A DNA stretch of 64,000 nucleotides. It comes from Schistosoma mansoni. Its lineage: Eukaryota > Platyhelminthes > Trematoda > Strigeidida > Schistosomatidae. The notes under the pieces are model-generated. The model searched no databases. It had not been told where the DNA came from and saw only the letters and a list, made by a program, of their open reading frames with translations. The stretch is from positions 20,748,422-20,812,421 of the forward strand of contig NC_031498.1 in the NCBI RefSeq assembly GCF_000237925.1, given 5' to 3'. Shown one piece after another: positions 10,782 through 25,500 of this stretch (position 1 is the first letter of the stretch; every line of letters begins with the position of its first letter). The position numbers and the translations under genes were made by a program.

Positions 10782-11100
10782 GCCCGAACAGCTCAGTGGT
10801 AACGTCTCTGACTGTGAAGCTGAATGACACGAGATCGAATCCGTCGGGGAGCATCAGTTCCCCCAAGATTACAGGTGCACCTTGCTGACGAGTGTCAAGT
10901 AGCACGAAACCCGGGTCCAGGGTTTCCTGTTGACCACTTCCAACCACCATCTTATCTCAACATAGTGCACGCAGTGTCGAGCCACCTAGACTAGTGACCA
11001 CATTGCAACTTGATCGATAGCATTCGATCAGCACTAAGAAGGACTTGACATGCATGACATTGATCACCACTCAGTGATCAATCAATTGTCAATAAGCTGT
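10782..11100 (+). mobile_element. Family B tRNA-headed SINE with hammerhead and tail
   Basis: The head GCCCGAACAGCTCAGTGG carries an A-box-like element, and GAGATCGAATCCG is B-box-like. A hammerhead-like core follows (10872-10932). The tail (about 10955-11095) has GCAGTGTCGAGCCACCTAGA, CATTGCAACTTGATCGATAG and GACTTGACATGCATGACATT. The same head, core and tail recur at 25290-26053, and decayed copies lie at 24530-24740 and 29930-30190. Confidence 0.8.
10872..10932 (+). ncRNA. Hammerhead ribozyme-like segment, family B copy 1
   Basis: The segment reads CTGACGAG, stem-loop II TGTCAAGTAGCA, CGAAAC, the short self-complementary CCCGGG region, then GTC and CAGGG. CAGGG pairs with the upstream CCTTG as stem I (including one G-U pair), directly beside the core on both sides. 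All invariant core bases are present and there is no insertion after GTC. By inspection it is a credible active type I hammerhead. Confidence 0.75.
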
Positions 11101-11700
11101 TCTTTAGCAGTGCCTATCCACTATCCCATAAAGATATTCAAATGCGATTTAGCTTTGAAGAAAACATGAAAATTTTAAACAGTTCTAAGGAGTGGGGGTT
11201 AATAAATCAATTATAAATTTTTGATGGAACAACAGTTGACGATCTTGAAAAGGATGGAAAACGGGCAATGATAATGATGAATATATAAAGTTTTCTTGAT
11301 ATGCAATCCCATGTTATTATAGCCTCCCAAAAATATAAAAAATAGATATTTCTCTTCACCATACTATAGTAATCCCAGACATTTGCAGAAAATCCTACAA
11401 TCAAAGTCAAATTAAAAAAAACACAAAACGTTTTATTCATTCGATTGAATGGATTAATTATCTGACATAAATGTATACAGAAATATAATGATGTCATTGG
11501 ATATCACTTCACATTTCATAGATATTTCTTTCATAAACATAATTTGCATCTTATGAGATTAAATTGACACTGATACCTCGAAGCATATTTCAGAGAAACT
11601 TAACCCACCTCTCTCTCTCTCTCAACGTACACTTCATATCCAGTGACAAGTTCTGTAGATAAACTATTAATATTCAAATTGGGTTAGCACATGAACACTG
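11101..11700. other. AT-rich sequence, nothing recognised
   Basis: There is a short CT run near 11611-11623. No other supported feature was seen. Confidence 0.3.
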
Positions 11701-11706
11701 TATATC

Positions 11707-11860
11707 CACTGCTAGCCACTATCTATCTTTGCTCATAATGCTTGTAATCTAGGGCAATATCGAGGCAATACGCACAGTATGCACATATGTCAATAAGAGA
11801 CTGACCAGTTGCAGTCCTAACACATCAATGGGAAGATTCAAACAAACAATACTAATTGAA
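11707..11860 (+). repeat. Family A tail fragment without head
   Basis: It starts CCACTGCTAGCCACTATC, continues through GAGGCAATACGCACAGTATG and AGAGACTGACCAGTTGCAGT, and ends near AAACAATACTAATTGAATT. This is the tail unit seen at 1155-1310. The ribozyme core is missing. Confidence 0.75.
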
Positions 11861-12439
11861 TTTATATATCAAAATGTTTCGCGGCTATTCTAGAGAATAC
11901 AAAACTGCGGTTAAAGTAAAAGCATAGAACTCATTTGTACAAAAAAATGTATTGACGACAACTTTCATCCTCTTTGAAGATAACATAAAAGGTCGTGATA
12001 AACTACAGAACTTTAATAATCAAGATCATTTTAATATATTCACAATAGAACCAAAGATTAACTTGGAAATTCACTTTATTATTTACTGAGAGGAAAATCA
12101 AACAGTACTCCACAAAGATTGATGAAAGAAGACCAACCTGAAAAGTGCAGTGATGCGAATTTCCAAAGTTTCAAACCATTGAGAAAGAAGTGAAACCTAA
12201 ATCATTTTCTATCCTCAAAAACCAGACGAATTCGCACCGAAGAAACAATCGACAGTGAATTGTGTAACGTACTTTTCCACCCATATTTATCGAGTGAAAT
12301 CTAAAAACAAAACGGTAAGCTGACAAAATTCAAGGACGATCTTCGATCAGCGACAGTAAGACTCGATCCCTATGATCTCTGAGAAAGATCTACTAGGTTG
12401 ATTTTTTTCTACCGACATCAAAGTTAAGAGGGATAGAAG
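11861..12439. other. AT-rich sequence, possible upstream part of a decayed Penelope element
   Basis: No domain can be read. It lies directly upstream of a GIY-YIG remnant and could be the same element, decayed beyond recognition. Confidence 0.25.
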
Positions 12440-12640
12440 ACAGACCTTTGCTTTCGGCCGCTTCACCATGTATCTATAAGTTTATTTGCTCTTGTGAAAT
12501 AGGCTATGTTGGCCATACAAAGTGTGTTCTTTTTCAATGTGTTTTTAAGCATTACTCTGCACGGTTGTCTAAAGGCGAATTTAAAATGATCAACAGTTTT
12601 ACCAGCTATGGCTACGTTATCCTACCATAATTAACGTTCT
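12440..12640 (+). pseudogene. GIY-YIG endonuclease remnant of a Penelope-like element
   Basis: The frame 12448-12630 reads PCIYKFICSCEIGYVGHTKC and then HYSARLSKGE. The spacing of Y-x-C-x-C, GYVG-x-T and the later H matches the GIY-YIG endonuclease domain carried by Penelope-like retroelements. The frame ends early and the neighbouring RT domain is not readable. Confidence 0.65.
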
Positions 12641-13370
12641 AAATCATCTGTGAAGACCAAAAGGTAGTACCGAATAGATACTTGTGCATAATAAAGATTT
12701 TAGCACTTCATCATTTCAAGCATGTTCTCTGCTTCTACAGGTACTATATTCAATCTCTCACATTACCATGTCGCTAATTTCCTCTATAATTTTTTTCATA
12801 ACGAATGCCAATTATTGATATCTGTTAGCAGATTCATAACTTTAGTAAGTGATACGGTCAAACAGAAACTTTTTCCACTAAACTGTTTACATAGCCTTAA
12901 TGACCCAATAGGCTTCTTTCTTAGTTAACTAAGAATTTGCCAAATGTATTTCATTGGTACCCAAAGTGATAAAAATGTTAGTGTCAATGCCAAGAGATTC
13001 ACCTTTCTAATATGATATTTCAGTAAGCTTTTCTTATCATAAACTGTTCCTTTTGACATTATTCTGTGTCAGCTGTCGTTCTCACTTCATTCAAACAATG
13101 AAACAGGAAACAATCTGTTTGAAATAGTGCCTATACTTGATTAAAAATGGTAACATAAGTACAACAATACTTTTATTTCAATTTCTCACTTAATCATTTT
13201 GTTACGGTAACCAATAAGAAATTAGATTAATTCTACATTGGCCAACAATGAGCACTTTTCGATGACCAATCATTTTACAAGATTGTGTCATTTTGAAATT
13301 AGAAAAAAACCATATATAGATAGATATCTATCTATGATAAACATTTCCTTATCTAATTACTTTGTAAACT
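12641..13370. other. Sequence upstream of the CRAL-TRIO gene start
   Basis: No core promoter element can be assigned with confidence. Open frames at 12722-12928 and 13238-13423 show no domain. Confidence 0.3.
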
Positions 13371-13518
13371 ATGGCTGTCAAAGTCAGCAGCAATCTATCA
13401 CCATTTTATGTAGAATTAGCTAAAAAGAATCTGTCGGAAAATCCAGCACATATTCAAGCACATTTGACTGCTTTTAAACGATGGTTAAGCTCATGTCCAC
13501 ATTTAACAATACCTCAGG
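13371..13518 (+). CDS. CRAL-TRIO gene exon 1
   Basis: It starts ATGGCTGTCAAAG and encodes [20 protein letters not shown] through [19 protein letters not shown], the start of the CRAL-TRIO N-terminal domain. The donor is G|GTAAGA at 13519, leaving phase 1. The next exon supplies AT to make the D of [11 protein letters not shown], which fits the family closely. Confidence 0.8.
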
Positions 13519-16500
13519 GTAAGACTATAATTAAAATTTCAATTAGAAATAATGATAATTTATTACCAATCTTATAATTATTATTTATTGTTATATATAC
13601 ATATAGAGGGTTGTGGAGATTGTTGAATTTAGATTGATATTATGAATGGGTCAGTGTTAAAGCACCATTGAAAACCTAGAAGCACTAGACGGCCGTTTCG
13701 TCTTAGTCACTAGTGACTGGCTTCAAGATGGATTTCATGGAGTTCTAGTAAGATGTCATGACCAGTGGAGTTCAACCGTGTCTGTTATGAGACAGTTACT
13801 CACTGAAAACAATGGTGGAAGGTCACGTGATATCGTGGACTGGTCGAAATTAAACATTAATACCGTTGGATGTCGGCTCAGTGATCTAGAGTTTAAGTGT
13901 TCGTGAGCGAGGCCGAAGGTCCTGGGTCCGAGTTCTGCTTGCGGGATCGTGGATGCGCACTGTTGAGGATTCGTATACTAGGACGAAACGGCCATCCAGT
14001 GCTTCTAGATTTTCAATGGTAGTATAACATCGATCCATTCATGATATCAATATATACATGTATCTTGCCATAGTAAACTTCAGTTACAACATCTGATACT
14101 GAATTTATTAATAAACGGATATAATTGTCAAGCCATATCTTTTGAATTAGAGATCCATCAAAATATATTCTCATAGTTTTCATTATCGAGATTAAAGCAT
14201 TCAAATTTAATCGGTAGTGAAAATCATTTAACAAACTAATCGAATGTTTCTAGTCGAAGTTTCCAAACATTTTTAATTAATATTATCATCAGTTACGTAG
14301 AATTACCTGATTTGCAAAAGGTATGTCTCCGTAACATTAATAATTGTTGTGTAACGGTTCATTTTTCAAGTTGGTAACATTGATGACTTGATAAATTCAG
14401 AGGGTTTGTTTGATCATGAACTGAATTTGAGTAGGGATTGCCGAATTAATATTACAGTGCTAAACATCAATTTGACTTCCATTTAGGACTGACTGCAAGG
14501 TTAATTTATCGGTTACAGGCAAAAATTAGATCCATTCATCTTTTTAAAACTTTATTATGACTGATATGTTTTTCGACTTTATATTATCACTGTTTTTCTT
14601 CTATCCTGCTTCATTCATGGGAATCTTTTTCAGTACAGATAATTGTAATCAGTTAGTTCATTAGTTCCTAAACATATCGAACTTATTTTTCCATACAGAA
14701 GTCTGTCGATTTCGTCTTATCTACGAGACAACACTTATTTCATGCATATATACACTACTCTGCATATGCGAACGATGTAAATTGTTGTACATGATAAGTT
14801 TTTGCAAGGAACGAATTGACATATATTTACTGGCTATTCTGATTAATATAAGTGGACCGTAGCAAGTTCAAACTTGTTTTCCTCAAATAATTTCGAAGGA
14901 CTGTTTAGTTTTTTAGTCACAATTTATCTGACGAAATATTAAACACCAGGACCAATTATCTACTTCAGTATTGGCAAAGACAATTCATTATAATACATAT
15001 TTGATCAGTTACAAGACCAGGTATATGAGCTTTAAGTCTTGTTGTCAGAGCATATTAATAAACTGAATAAGTAGAAAACAAATCGAAGTAATATTGAAAT
15101 TGTGAAATCAATATCAATCTTATTGAAGGTAGGCATATAGCGCATAAATCAATGTGCCAAAATAGTCTACCAGGTATTTCTAAAACGGTTCCAGTCGAGA
15201 GAAAACACAAAACTTATTGGAATACAAAGAAAGCCGAATTTTATAACATTGTAGGAGCTGATTAGTATGGATTGATTACACCAACAAGTATAGAACCTTT
15301 GTGACTACGACATCATAAAATGACTCAGTTTTTAAGTCAAACGACTGCCTAACTGTATACTTCCAGCTATTTCAATTCACCAAAACAAAAGAGACAAAGA
15401 CCAACTGTTCACTATTTATTAGACTAATTACTAACAATTTCCAGTTTTATCCACCATTATAGACTACTGTTACTCGACTCGGTACTGAAATTTCATTCTA
15501 CATATATAGAGTATATCATTCTAAATGCAAACTCAGAATTATTTGTGAACTTTACAAACTAATGTTTTATTTAAAATAAGTTGATTTCAAGAGTAGTCCA
15601 CACATTGATATCACTTGAATATAATTGTGAATGCTTCACATGTTTTCATAGATCTGTCGTGGTATTTCAGGTAGTCCACTTAACCAGTAAAAAGAGGTTG
15701 ATATAAGGACTTAAGGACATAATATGCTACTATTTGAACCATTGGAATATTGTAGCCAGATGATTCCATTTACAAGTTTTAAACAAAGTAAGAAGGACAA
15801 TATTTGCAGAATATAGCAAATTCATTGCCTTTTGTTGCTTTCTCTTCAACTACACATATAGGCAAGTATGTTTAATTATTCCCTGTTATTAACATAACAT
15901 AAAAAAATGAATTATCATTCAATAACAAATCAGTTGCTTGTCACATGAAAGTGATATGCTTGATGCTATTACGAAATCACCTCACTCGGTAAACGGAACG
16001 AAGGTCAGTGACACAGTGACACGATAGGTTATTCTAATCCGTTGTCTCCGGCCCTGCTAACTAGACCAAGAAGTCTTGATGAGGCGTAGAGAATGTATTC
16101 TACAAGCAGCCAGAAAGTACGAGGTCACTAAGCATACAAATCAAACTTACTTATACAATGATAGAAACGACCTTGGGAGAGCCACAAAATAGCGTACTAA
16201 AAAATCCGTCAATCAATGATACTCAAGGATTCCCGAATGGGAAATGTAAGCTGTAGGTCAACTAAGCGTGTCTTGGCGCGAAAACATAAAATTCAAATTT
16301 TCAGAATAAAATTACGAAATTAGGACCTTTTCCAAGTGAGTTCTGGGGATCTAACGTCCCCAACTGAAAGGAATTAAGAATGACAGTTTTATAAGGCTCT
16401 CTTTTTGTGGCTGTTTAGATTAATAGCTCTGAAATATGAAAGTAATTTCATTATGTAATACAACAAAGGAAAAGAGTACGTATGAGTTCAATCCACCAGA

Positions 16501-19500
16501 TTATGATAGTAATTATTCTTAACGAAGAAGGTTTGAAATGTTAGAGTGTCAGTTGAAGATTTACTAATGAGTCTTTTTGTATGCAAAGGTTTGGTTTTAG
16601 CATCCTAGAAGGTATGGTTTCTGTAAATTTTAACGGTGAGGAATTGGACTGTTTATTGATAAATATGAATCCACATAATATCTTATAACTAACAAGTAGC
16701 ACATTCTGTTGGACTTCCTAGACATCTTTCTTCTTTTAAGGCATAGGTGTTTTGGAATATGCTCATTAAAACGAATTGAAGTCAATGTATATGTTTTTTA
16801 TGTACATGAACATGTACATGTAAATTGACATTTCCCATCGGAGGTGATATATAACAAATACTTACCCACTATGTATTTTGTATAAAGGAATCAACTCCAC
16901 AGAAGAAATGTAATTTTTTCAAGTTGTATTTAGTCTTCAATTAATTTTATTCATTAATTGATCGTATTTGAATGACAACTGAATAAAAACATGCTTCTTT
17001 TTGAATTCATATTCTTCCATCTTACTTCGTTAGTCAGTACTATATTTCTTTTTAATTGATTGAGGTTACCCATTGTTTCGCAGACAATTATTTTCTACTA
17101 CAGTGTACTCTTACTCGAGCTTATAGGGGAATAGCTGAGCAAGTCTATGTTTTGTTTACTCCAGGTTTCTTGTTAATGTATACGCCATTGATAGATTCCA
17201 TCATTTCGTTCTCGATTGATAATTCATTTTTCCATATTATGTTTACTCTCTGAAGAAGTGGCTTACAATGAGTCACGAAGCGTCAGAAAATCTAATTTTT
17301 CTATTCATTGGGATATTACAAATATATTGTTTATCATGTTAACGATTGGGAGAAATTAAACATATTAACTTATATGTGTAGCGGAAGAGAACGAAACGAA
17401 ATACATAATGAACTTATCATATTCTGCAAATACTGTCATTAAAAGACTACTTATAGTAAGATTATAGTTTATGGACGACCTTCGAGAGACGCCAAAGTGA
17501 CCTTGAGAATGTTCACCAACTTACTAAAGTTAAATGAGGGTTATAAACCTGTATGATGAATAACGATTATTATTTACAGTTGATGATTAGGGTTAAGAAT
17601 GAGATTGAGAGTTTTCATCCCGAAATAGCATCAGCTAAAATATCAAAACGCTATTTAACCAAATGGATGAATGAATTTTGAGCCAAAATCCAAGACTTAT
17701 TATCCTAAATATGATTGATTCGTCCGTAAGTTATAGTCTTGCCAAAAATGACTTGTAAAGTATTAAGCTGTATATTGTTGTGAAAATAGTTTACATTTGA
17801 CGTCCAGATGTTGATAATAAAAGTTATATGGGATTCCAATGCTAGAATTAGTAGACAATAGCTCAAAAAAATGAACATTTACATTTTAATCAATTTTTCT
17901 TTATTGTTAACATGACATTTGATAACAATGATCTTGAACAATATAAGGTTTGTTCCGTTGATGAACACTTCGATTTCATCTCGAAAATAGTGGTGAATTC
18001 TGAGATTAACGCTCTATTAACCGAGTGCTAAACGTTTAATATGAATTAAGAGTACCTTTATCCAGAGCGATAAACACAATGACCTGTCTACATTTCAAGA
18101 TGTCGACTTGGTGAAACCTGTAATTTAATCTATCTAAAGTAGGGTTTATTTTATCCTAACTACATACTGGCTATCTCAACCGCTTAAGATAGAAAAGATA
18201 ATAAGTTCAATATTTAATTACTGAGATTTGTGACCACAATGCAATTTTATCGATATAATCCAATCAATACCGACAGGCTGGATGAACATAGCAGTGGTCA
18301 CTCAATATAAATTCCAATGAGAATGAACATTGTCATTTTATTTGGTACCTATAAATGTAATAACATTGAAATCCATTACGCAATAACGCTTTCGTCGCTG
18401 ATAAGAATATTAAATTAACCTTATATATTAAAAAATCCCCAATATTCACAACAAATAATGTCAGACATTCTAATTCTTCTTTCTACAACGATGTAAAGAG
18501 AATCACTATTTTCTACCTACTTACTCCTGTTATCCTTCGTGAAAGAGCATAGGCCACCTACTAGGATTCTCCACTGAAATTTGTCCTGGAAGATTCATCC
18601 CATTGTAAATAACCTTACTAAAGAAACTCTAACCAGAATTAACACTAAATACCAAAGATTATTCAGAGCAATAGTCGATATATCTTTTTTTCTTTCAAAA
18701 CTACAATTCTGTGATATTTCACTCTCCTGTATATCATCACGCTATAATTCTGTATTGTACTAGATAGTATATGCCAGATCAACTTTCTTTTATTTGTAAT
18801 ATAAACAAAATAATCAAACTTATTTAGGTCATTCATTTGATGTATGTATCTACGTATGTATGTATGTATGTATGTGTGTGTGTGTTGTTGTTGTTGCTGT
18901 GGTTTTATTGTTACTAACGTTATTTTATTGTAAATTCTTATTTTTAAAGTAAACAATGAAGAAATAAAAGACATAACAAGACTATAGAAAAAACTGATCA
19001 AGTTTATTGATCCAACTTAAATCAGACAAAAAATTTTTTGCTTTTTGATAAAAATACATAAAACTATGTGATATAGAGAATAAACATTATGAAACTAAGA
19101 CTAGTTATAGGTTATTTAGATATGATGATTGTCAAAGAAAGGTTAGATGGAAAATTAATTAATCTGATAGCAATACATATACTAAAGAATTAGACGATAT
19201 GACACCGGTTATTCTTCAATGATCAGTCGGTATAAATATTTCAGTTTTTGTGGAAAAAAGAGTGTAATCTCTGACCTGAATAATTAAAAGATAACATCTA
19301 TTGTGGTGTGGGTTACTTATATCTATATAAGTACTATATAATGATGGTCGAGCATTGAATGTATTTCAGTAGAAGATCGATAAGGAAAGAACGGAAACGA
19401 AGCGAAATTAGTGTGAAAATGCATGAACAATAATAATCGGAGACGATGAACTGATATTTGCAGAAGGGATGGTCAAGATTGAGTCTATTGATTAATAATT

Positions 19501-22500
19501 TGCAAATTAATTATTCACTGTATGGTTATCAGATGTTAGTAAGATAGTTTGTAATTTATATTTATATAAATTCAATTGTCCCCACTCGTCTTCTTGTCCA
19601 TTACACTATGACCAATATCAGTTGACTTAGATTTGAATCTCTAAGGTAAGAGATCGGTTGTGTTTTTTTGATGATTAAAATTACAGTTTACTAATGATTA
19701 TGGAGATTCCTGGATTTTTCATTAAGTATTTTCAGCTATCTATGAATAGACTAAAAATTATTGGTGACCTAGATTTTACTTTTATAGACACTAAACAGTG
19801 GGAAATATTATTAACTTTAAGAAAACTAATACTTTCTGGTAGATTTCAACTGTTTTAATACTATTTTCAAAGGAAATGAACTCTGTACAAAACTTTTTTT
19901 AAAGTTTTAAAAGTTACGAATATTTGTTAATTATGAGAGGATTCAAGTAATAAATTCTGAGTAAACATATAGTGAACAAGAACACGGGTGGGGACAATCG
20001 AACGTATTTGAGCGCAAAGTTACAGACTATTTCACTACAATCCAACAACTATACAGTAAACATATTCACTTGTTGGTGTTAACTTGTATCTTTTCATTGT
20101 TATTTTGGACTGCAATTGATCAGTCTCTTGTTGGCAGATGCGCTTTCTATGCGGGCTGCCTCAATATTTTATGAAGTCACAAGTTTTATAAGCGATGATG
20201 GATAGTGGCTAGCAGTGGAATCCAGGACGCGCGTTTCGTCCTATTTGGGACTTGTCAGATGGATGTACCTGCATCTAAGAGTTGATGTTCACTCTGAGAC
20301 TCGAACCCAGTACAATCCGCTTCAAATGACANNNNNNNNNNNNNNNNNNNNNNNNNNNNNNNNNNNNNNNNNNNNNNNNNNNNNNNNNNNNNNNNNNNNN
20401 NNNNNNNNNNNNNNNNNNNNNNNNNNNNNNNNNNNNNNNNNNNNNNNNNNNNNNNNNNNNNNNNNNNNNNNNNNNNNNNNNNNNNNNNNNNNNNNNNNNN
20501 NNNNNNNNNNNNNNNNNNNNNNNNNNNNNNNCTGTTTCATTTATGTAAATTTTATAGGGAATGTTTAAACTGAAATCACCGGTAGAATACTTCCTGCTGT
20601 AATATACTACTTTTAGATCATATGATTAGGGTTGTGGAATTAGTGTAGCTCCTGTTGACACCGCTTTATCTCCAACATCAATAATGCTTCGACTTTTGTT
20701 GTAGGCATCAAAAATCAACCTGAACATCATCACAGGGGAAGATATTTTCGAATATTCTGTTTTCTGGAGATTCTTGATAGATCTCACTGACTATTTCTAT
20801 CAGTTATTGTGAACACTCTGTGTAAGCTTATATCCCTTACATTGACGATAGTCTATAGAAACTCATTCTTCATCCATCTTTGCTTATATACAGTAAACAG
20901 TTAATTTGCAAACTATTAATCAATTGTCTCAATCTTGACCGTTCCTTCTGCAAATATCAGTCCATAGTCTTCGATTATTATTGTACATACATTTTCATAT
21001 CAATTTCGTTTCGTTATCGATCTTCTACTGAAATACATTCAATGCTCGACCATCATTATATACTACTTATATGGATATAAGTAACCCACATCACAAACAA
21101 ACTGTTGAATGACATCAATAGCGAAATAAAACTGATTTATTTTCTATTAGCTTTCTAATTGATATCTTACAATAAATATATATAAGCATTCAATGTATTC
21201 ATTCAACCAATTAATATCAGTAAATCAACACGATGAACTTTAAGAGAATGACAAATAGTCATGAAATATAAGCTTATTAACATTTATGTAATGAAATGAA
21301 ACGAAACCCGATAGTCTAGTCTTAAATTCATTCACTTATGAATGACCCACTTAAAAATAGAACATTTAGTCATTGAATCAATTCCAATTTGAATAACATT
21401 TGATCGTGTTTATTCTTGTGTGAAATGTATCAGTTTAATAAAAGACAATAATTGAATTTGGTAACGAGTTATTATTTTGATTCCATTATTTATTCAATTA
21501 AAAGGTTGGAATCATTACCATGGTTTTCATGATTCAACTGTGCATATCAAATTGGCACATTCTAATCAATACTGAACTATAGTTTTAGTTAGATGATTTA
21601 TTCTTTCGTTTGAACGAGTAGATTTCATTTGGCATGATAACACAAACTCATATTCCACTGAGTCATTGAGCACACTTCTATTTAACAGACAATAACAAAT
21701 TACCCTAGAAAATGATTCTTTTCAATCAGCTTTTCTTCATGACTCTATATTCACATAGGTATATACATTTTAAAATACACAACAGATTCAGTACGAATTA
21801 ATTAGTGCTGAGGCTGTTTCAATATCGTAAAAATAATAATCTTTAGAGAACAATATGATTTTAAATTTACTTAGTATTGTTTGTTTGGATCTTCCCATTG
21901 ATGTTTTTAGGACTGCAACTAGTCAGTCTCTAATTTGCATATGTGCATACTGTGCGTATTGCCTCGATATAGCCTGAATTCACAAGTATTATAAGCAAAG
22001 ATGGATAGTGGCTATCAGGACTCAGTGGCCAAGTGGATAACGCGATGGCGTTTGAAGCGGACGGTACTGTGTTCGAGTCTCAGAGTGAACATCAACTCTG
22101 AGATGCAGGTACATCCAACTGACGAGTCCCAAATAGGACGAAACGCGAGTCAAACTGGATTCCACTGCTAGCCACTATCCATCTTTTCTTAATATGATTT
22201 TAATTTTTACATAGATTCTCCTATCTACTTACAATTTAAAGCAATTATTGTTTAAACCCTTACAAATGAATCATACAAACTGTTTCTTTAAAAAAAAAGA
22301 GGCATGTTGTTATGACTGGTGATTGACTGTTATGACTGCGTCACCAATTGTTATATTTGATCATCGCTGATTGTTATGTCAGAATCGCTTATCACTTATA
22401 CTTGTAAAGCGAGGAACCACTGCAATTCCCACGACACGAAAGTAAGAACACAAAGACTGATACAAGTGAAGATTTATTAACCCTAAAACATGACGACGAC

Positions 22501-25500
22501 CCTAATCGAAAATACACTAGTTTATATACTGATTTGTTCACCCATTTTGATTATTAATCAGGATAAAATAACATATGACAAATACCCAGAATTATAACAA
22601 ATCACATGTTACTGAGAACAGTCCATGTTAATAATGCCACACTCAAAGAAATTAATTGTATACCGGATAAAATATCACACTGGGAAACAAACACAAATAC
22701 TACATTGAGTAATGATCATAATGAATTATACATAGGAAAGTAATGTCGAACAAAAATCATAATGAGTAAATCAATCTAATTTTGACTTTTCTTCACATAT
22801 ATATAACTTAAATCACATTTATAGAGTAATTCTTGGTCGAATTTGCAGATATCACAGATACAGACCAATAGAAGGTCAACAGATTTACAAAAGATCTTCA
22901 AAATCCCTCATCCAGTTGACTACGTATTTAGTTAGTTAGATGAGTATTCTAGAAGAAAAAAGACCACCATGGATAACATGGAAACACTGAACGACCGATT
23001 CGTCCTATTGCGGGACTCCTCAGCAGTGCGCATCCACGATCTAGGTTTTCCATGGTGGTCTAGTTCCAACTGACACATGATCTCAACTATTGAAATAAGT
23101 TTTGATAAAAACCAAGAAAATAAACGAACATTTTATCCAAGATATCCAGATATTCAAAAATGAAATTATTTACTACTGTGAGAAATCAACAAATTTGAGT
23201 TTTATCATCAAAAACGAATGAGCAGAAATATACCAACAGTTTGATTTACAACGTCTTTGAAAACATAAAATTCACAGTAGAAAAAGAGTTGAACAACAAA
23301 TTAATATTCTTGGATATGTTGATCATTAGAAACAATACAGGAAAACTGGAGATTCATTAATATCTGAAACAAACTGAAGTGGATCAAATCTTCAACTATA
23401 ATAGTAACAAACCGAAAACTCACAAAGTTAATTTATAGCACAAACAAATTAAGAAGTATGTTTAATGACGATTTTTCAAAAAAAACTACCATCCAGGCAA
23501 CTTGGTCGAGATTACTGAAGCTGTTTGGAGTAGGTGTAGTGCATAAATCAACAAAATTACTTCAGTCAATCTCACGCATCCAAAGGCCAAAACGACCTAG
23601 AAGAAAAGCCAAACATAATAAACTGTTCCAACTGCGAGAAACATTACATCAAATAAGGTGTGAGACCTTTTTTTTCGTGTGAATGAACACAAACTAACTG
23701 GCAAACACTGTACTGTATCAGTGCACGTCAATAATTGTGGTTATACATTCAGCTAAGATGTCGAGGTTTTGGACAGAAGAAATATAAAGAGTGGAGAATT
23801 TTCAGAAGCTAGGCATTCAGATTAGTGAGCAATCAATAAACACACCGAAATCAATTATATTGGTCAACCGTTTAGAAAAATCATGAACCTATAAAGGATC
23901 AAGAGTTAGGTCTAAGGAAGAGACAAACAAAAGAAACATACAGACAACAACAAGAAACTAGCCAACAATAACCAATCAAGGTCAAAAACGATGGGACAAA
24001 CTGTCAATCATTTGTGGATAAATTCGAATACCTCACTTCTACCTGATGTTTGTGTTGATGATGTTGTTCAGAAGAACAGAAGTAGCTTCGTGATCAAACC
24101 ATTCAGCTCAATGGACCAAACATCCACCTAAAATCATCCATTCAATCTAGAAATCTTCACCAACGACAATTATTACTTAAATTAGTAGAATTAGGAATGA
24201 CACTATCAACCTCGATTAATACTTTTCTATAAACATGATAATATGTAGCAAATAAACTCATAGGCTTTAATGATAACTAACATTCTAATTCCTAGATTGC
24301 AAACAGATGAATGGGGTCCACAACATGAATGATTTCATATAAATCCGTTACAGGTATCGTTTTTCGTCTATGCAAAATTTATAAAGTGGAAAGAATTCCA
24401 TACTACAGGTATTCATGGAATTGGCGATGAATAGTTAGCAACTTAATTTATCTATTAAGATGAATATGCCAATTACAATACTCAAAGATATTATTCAATT
24501 AATGAGCTTACCAGAAAAATCAACTCCCTCAAGATTGTAGGTACACCTTACTGATAAGTACCGACTGACACAAAACCATGATTTAGGGTTTCCTATAGAC
24601 CACCAAACACCAAAACAAAGTCTAAACGATTTCAAGTCACTTAGACTAGTGACCGTATTACAACTTGACAGATAAAACTTGTTCCGAACCAAGAACTAAA
24701 AAAACTAAACGTTGACCATAACTCAGTAATCAATTAATATAGATGAGTCTAAAATTGACAGATTACATAACAACTCATGATAGAATTGAAACAGTAGTGT
24801 TAAAGAGTTGGATTTTCATCAATATTTACGTAAGAAACTAAAGTAACCAACAGTAACAATAGTTTGATGAGAGCGAAAGAAACTTTGCAGAAAATGTTCA
24901 ATACATCCAAACTATACACCCGGTTTCACAACTGTCCAATCATAACAGCTTAAAGTAAAATTCACATAACTGTCTAAATTAGTTTGGCTCATCCATGTAC
25001 ATTTTACGTTTGAAATGTTTGTGCACAGCTTGTTAGATCTAACTCAGAATTAAACAAGTTTATTGTCAAATTTACGAACATCATTCTTGATGATAAGCAG
25101 AGTTGGATGGTGGCTAACAATAAAATCCAAAACACTGATTTTGTCCTATGTGTGAGTCACCAGCTGAATGTACTTGCAACATTTGAGTTGAGGTTCACTC
25201 CAGGACTCGAATCAAGTACTGTTCGCTTCAAACCCAACCTCATTATCCACTTAGCTTACGATAGACCACACTTCTTAACATAAATAAAGAGTTCACAATT
25301 GATTGATCACTGGGTGGTGATCAATGTCATGCATGTCAAGTCCTTCTTAGTGCTGATCGAATGCTATCGATCAAGTTGCAATGTGGCCACCAGTCTAGGT
25401 GGCTCGACACTGCGTGCACTATATATATTGAGGTAAGATGGTGGTTGGAGGTGGTCAACAGGAAACCCTGGACCCGGGTTTCGTGCTACTTGACACTCGT

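Larger units (their letters stand above)
19968..21095 (-). mobile_element. Solo-LTR-like element (minus), interrupted by an insertion
   Basis: The two parts, 19968-20061 and 20887-21095, together make one minus-strand copy. The outer ends are flanked by AACA (19964-19967 and 21096-21099). The middle is an 825-bp insertion flanked by the 12-bp direct repeat TATACAGTAAAC, which is also LTR sequence. The nesting is read directly from the sequence. Confidence 0.75.
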
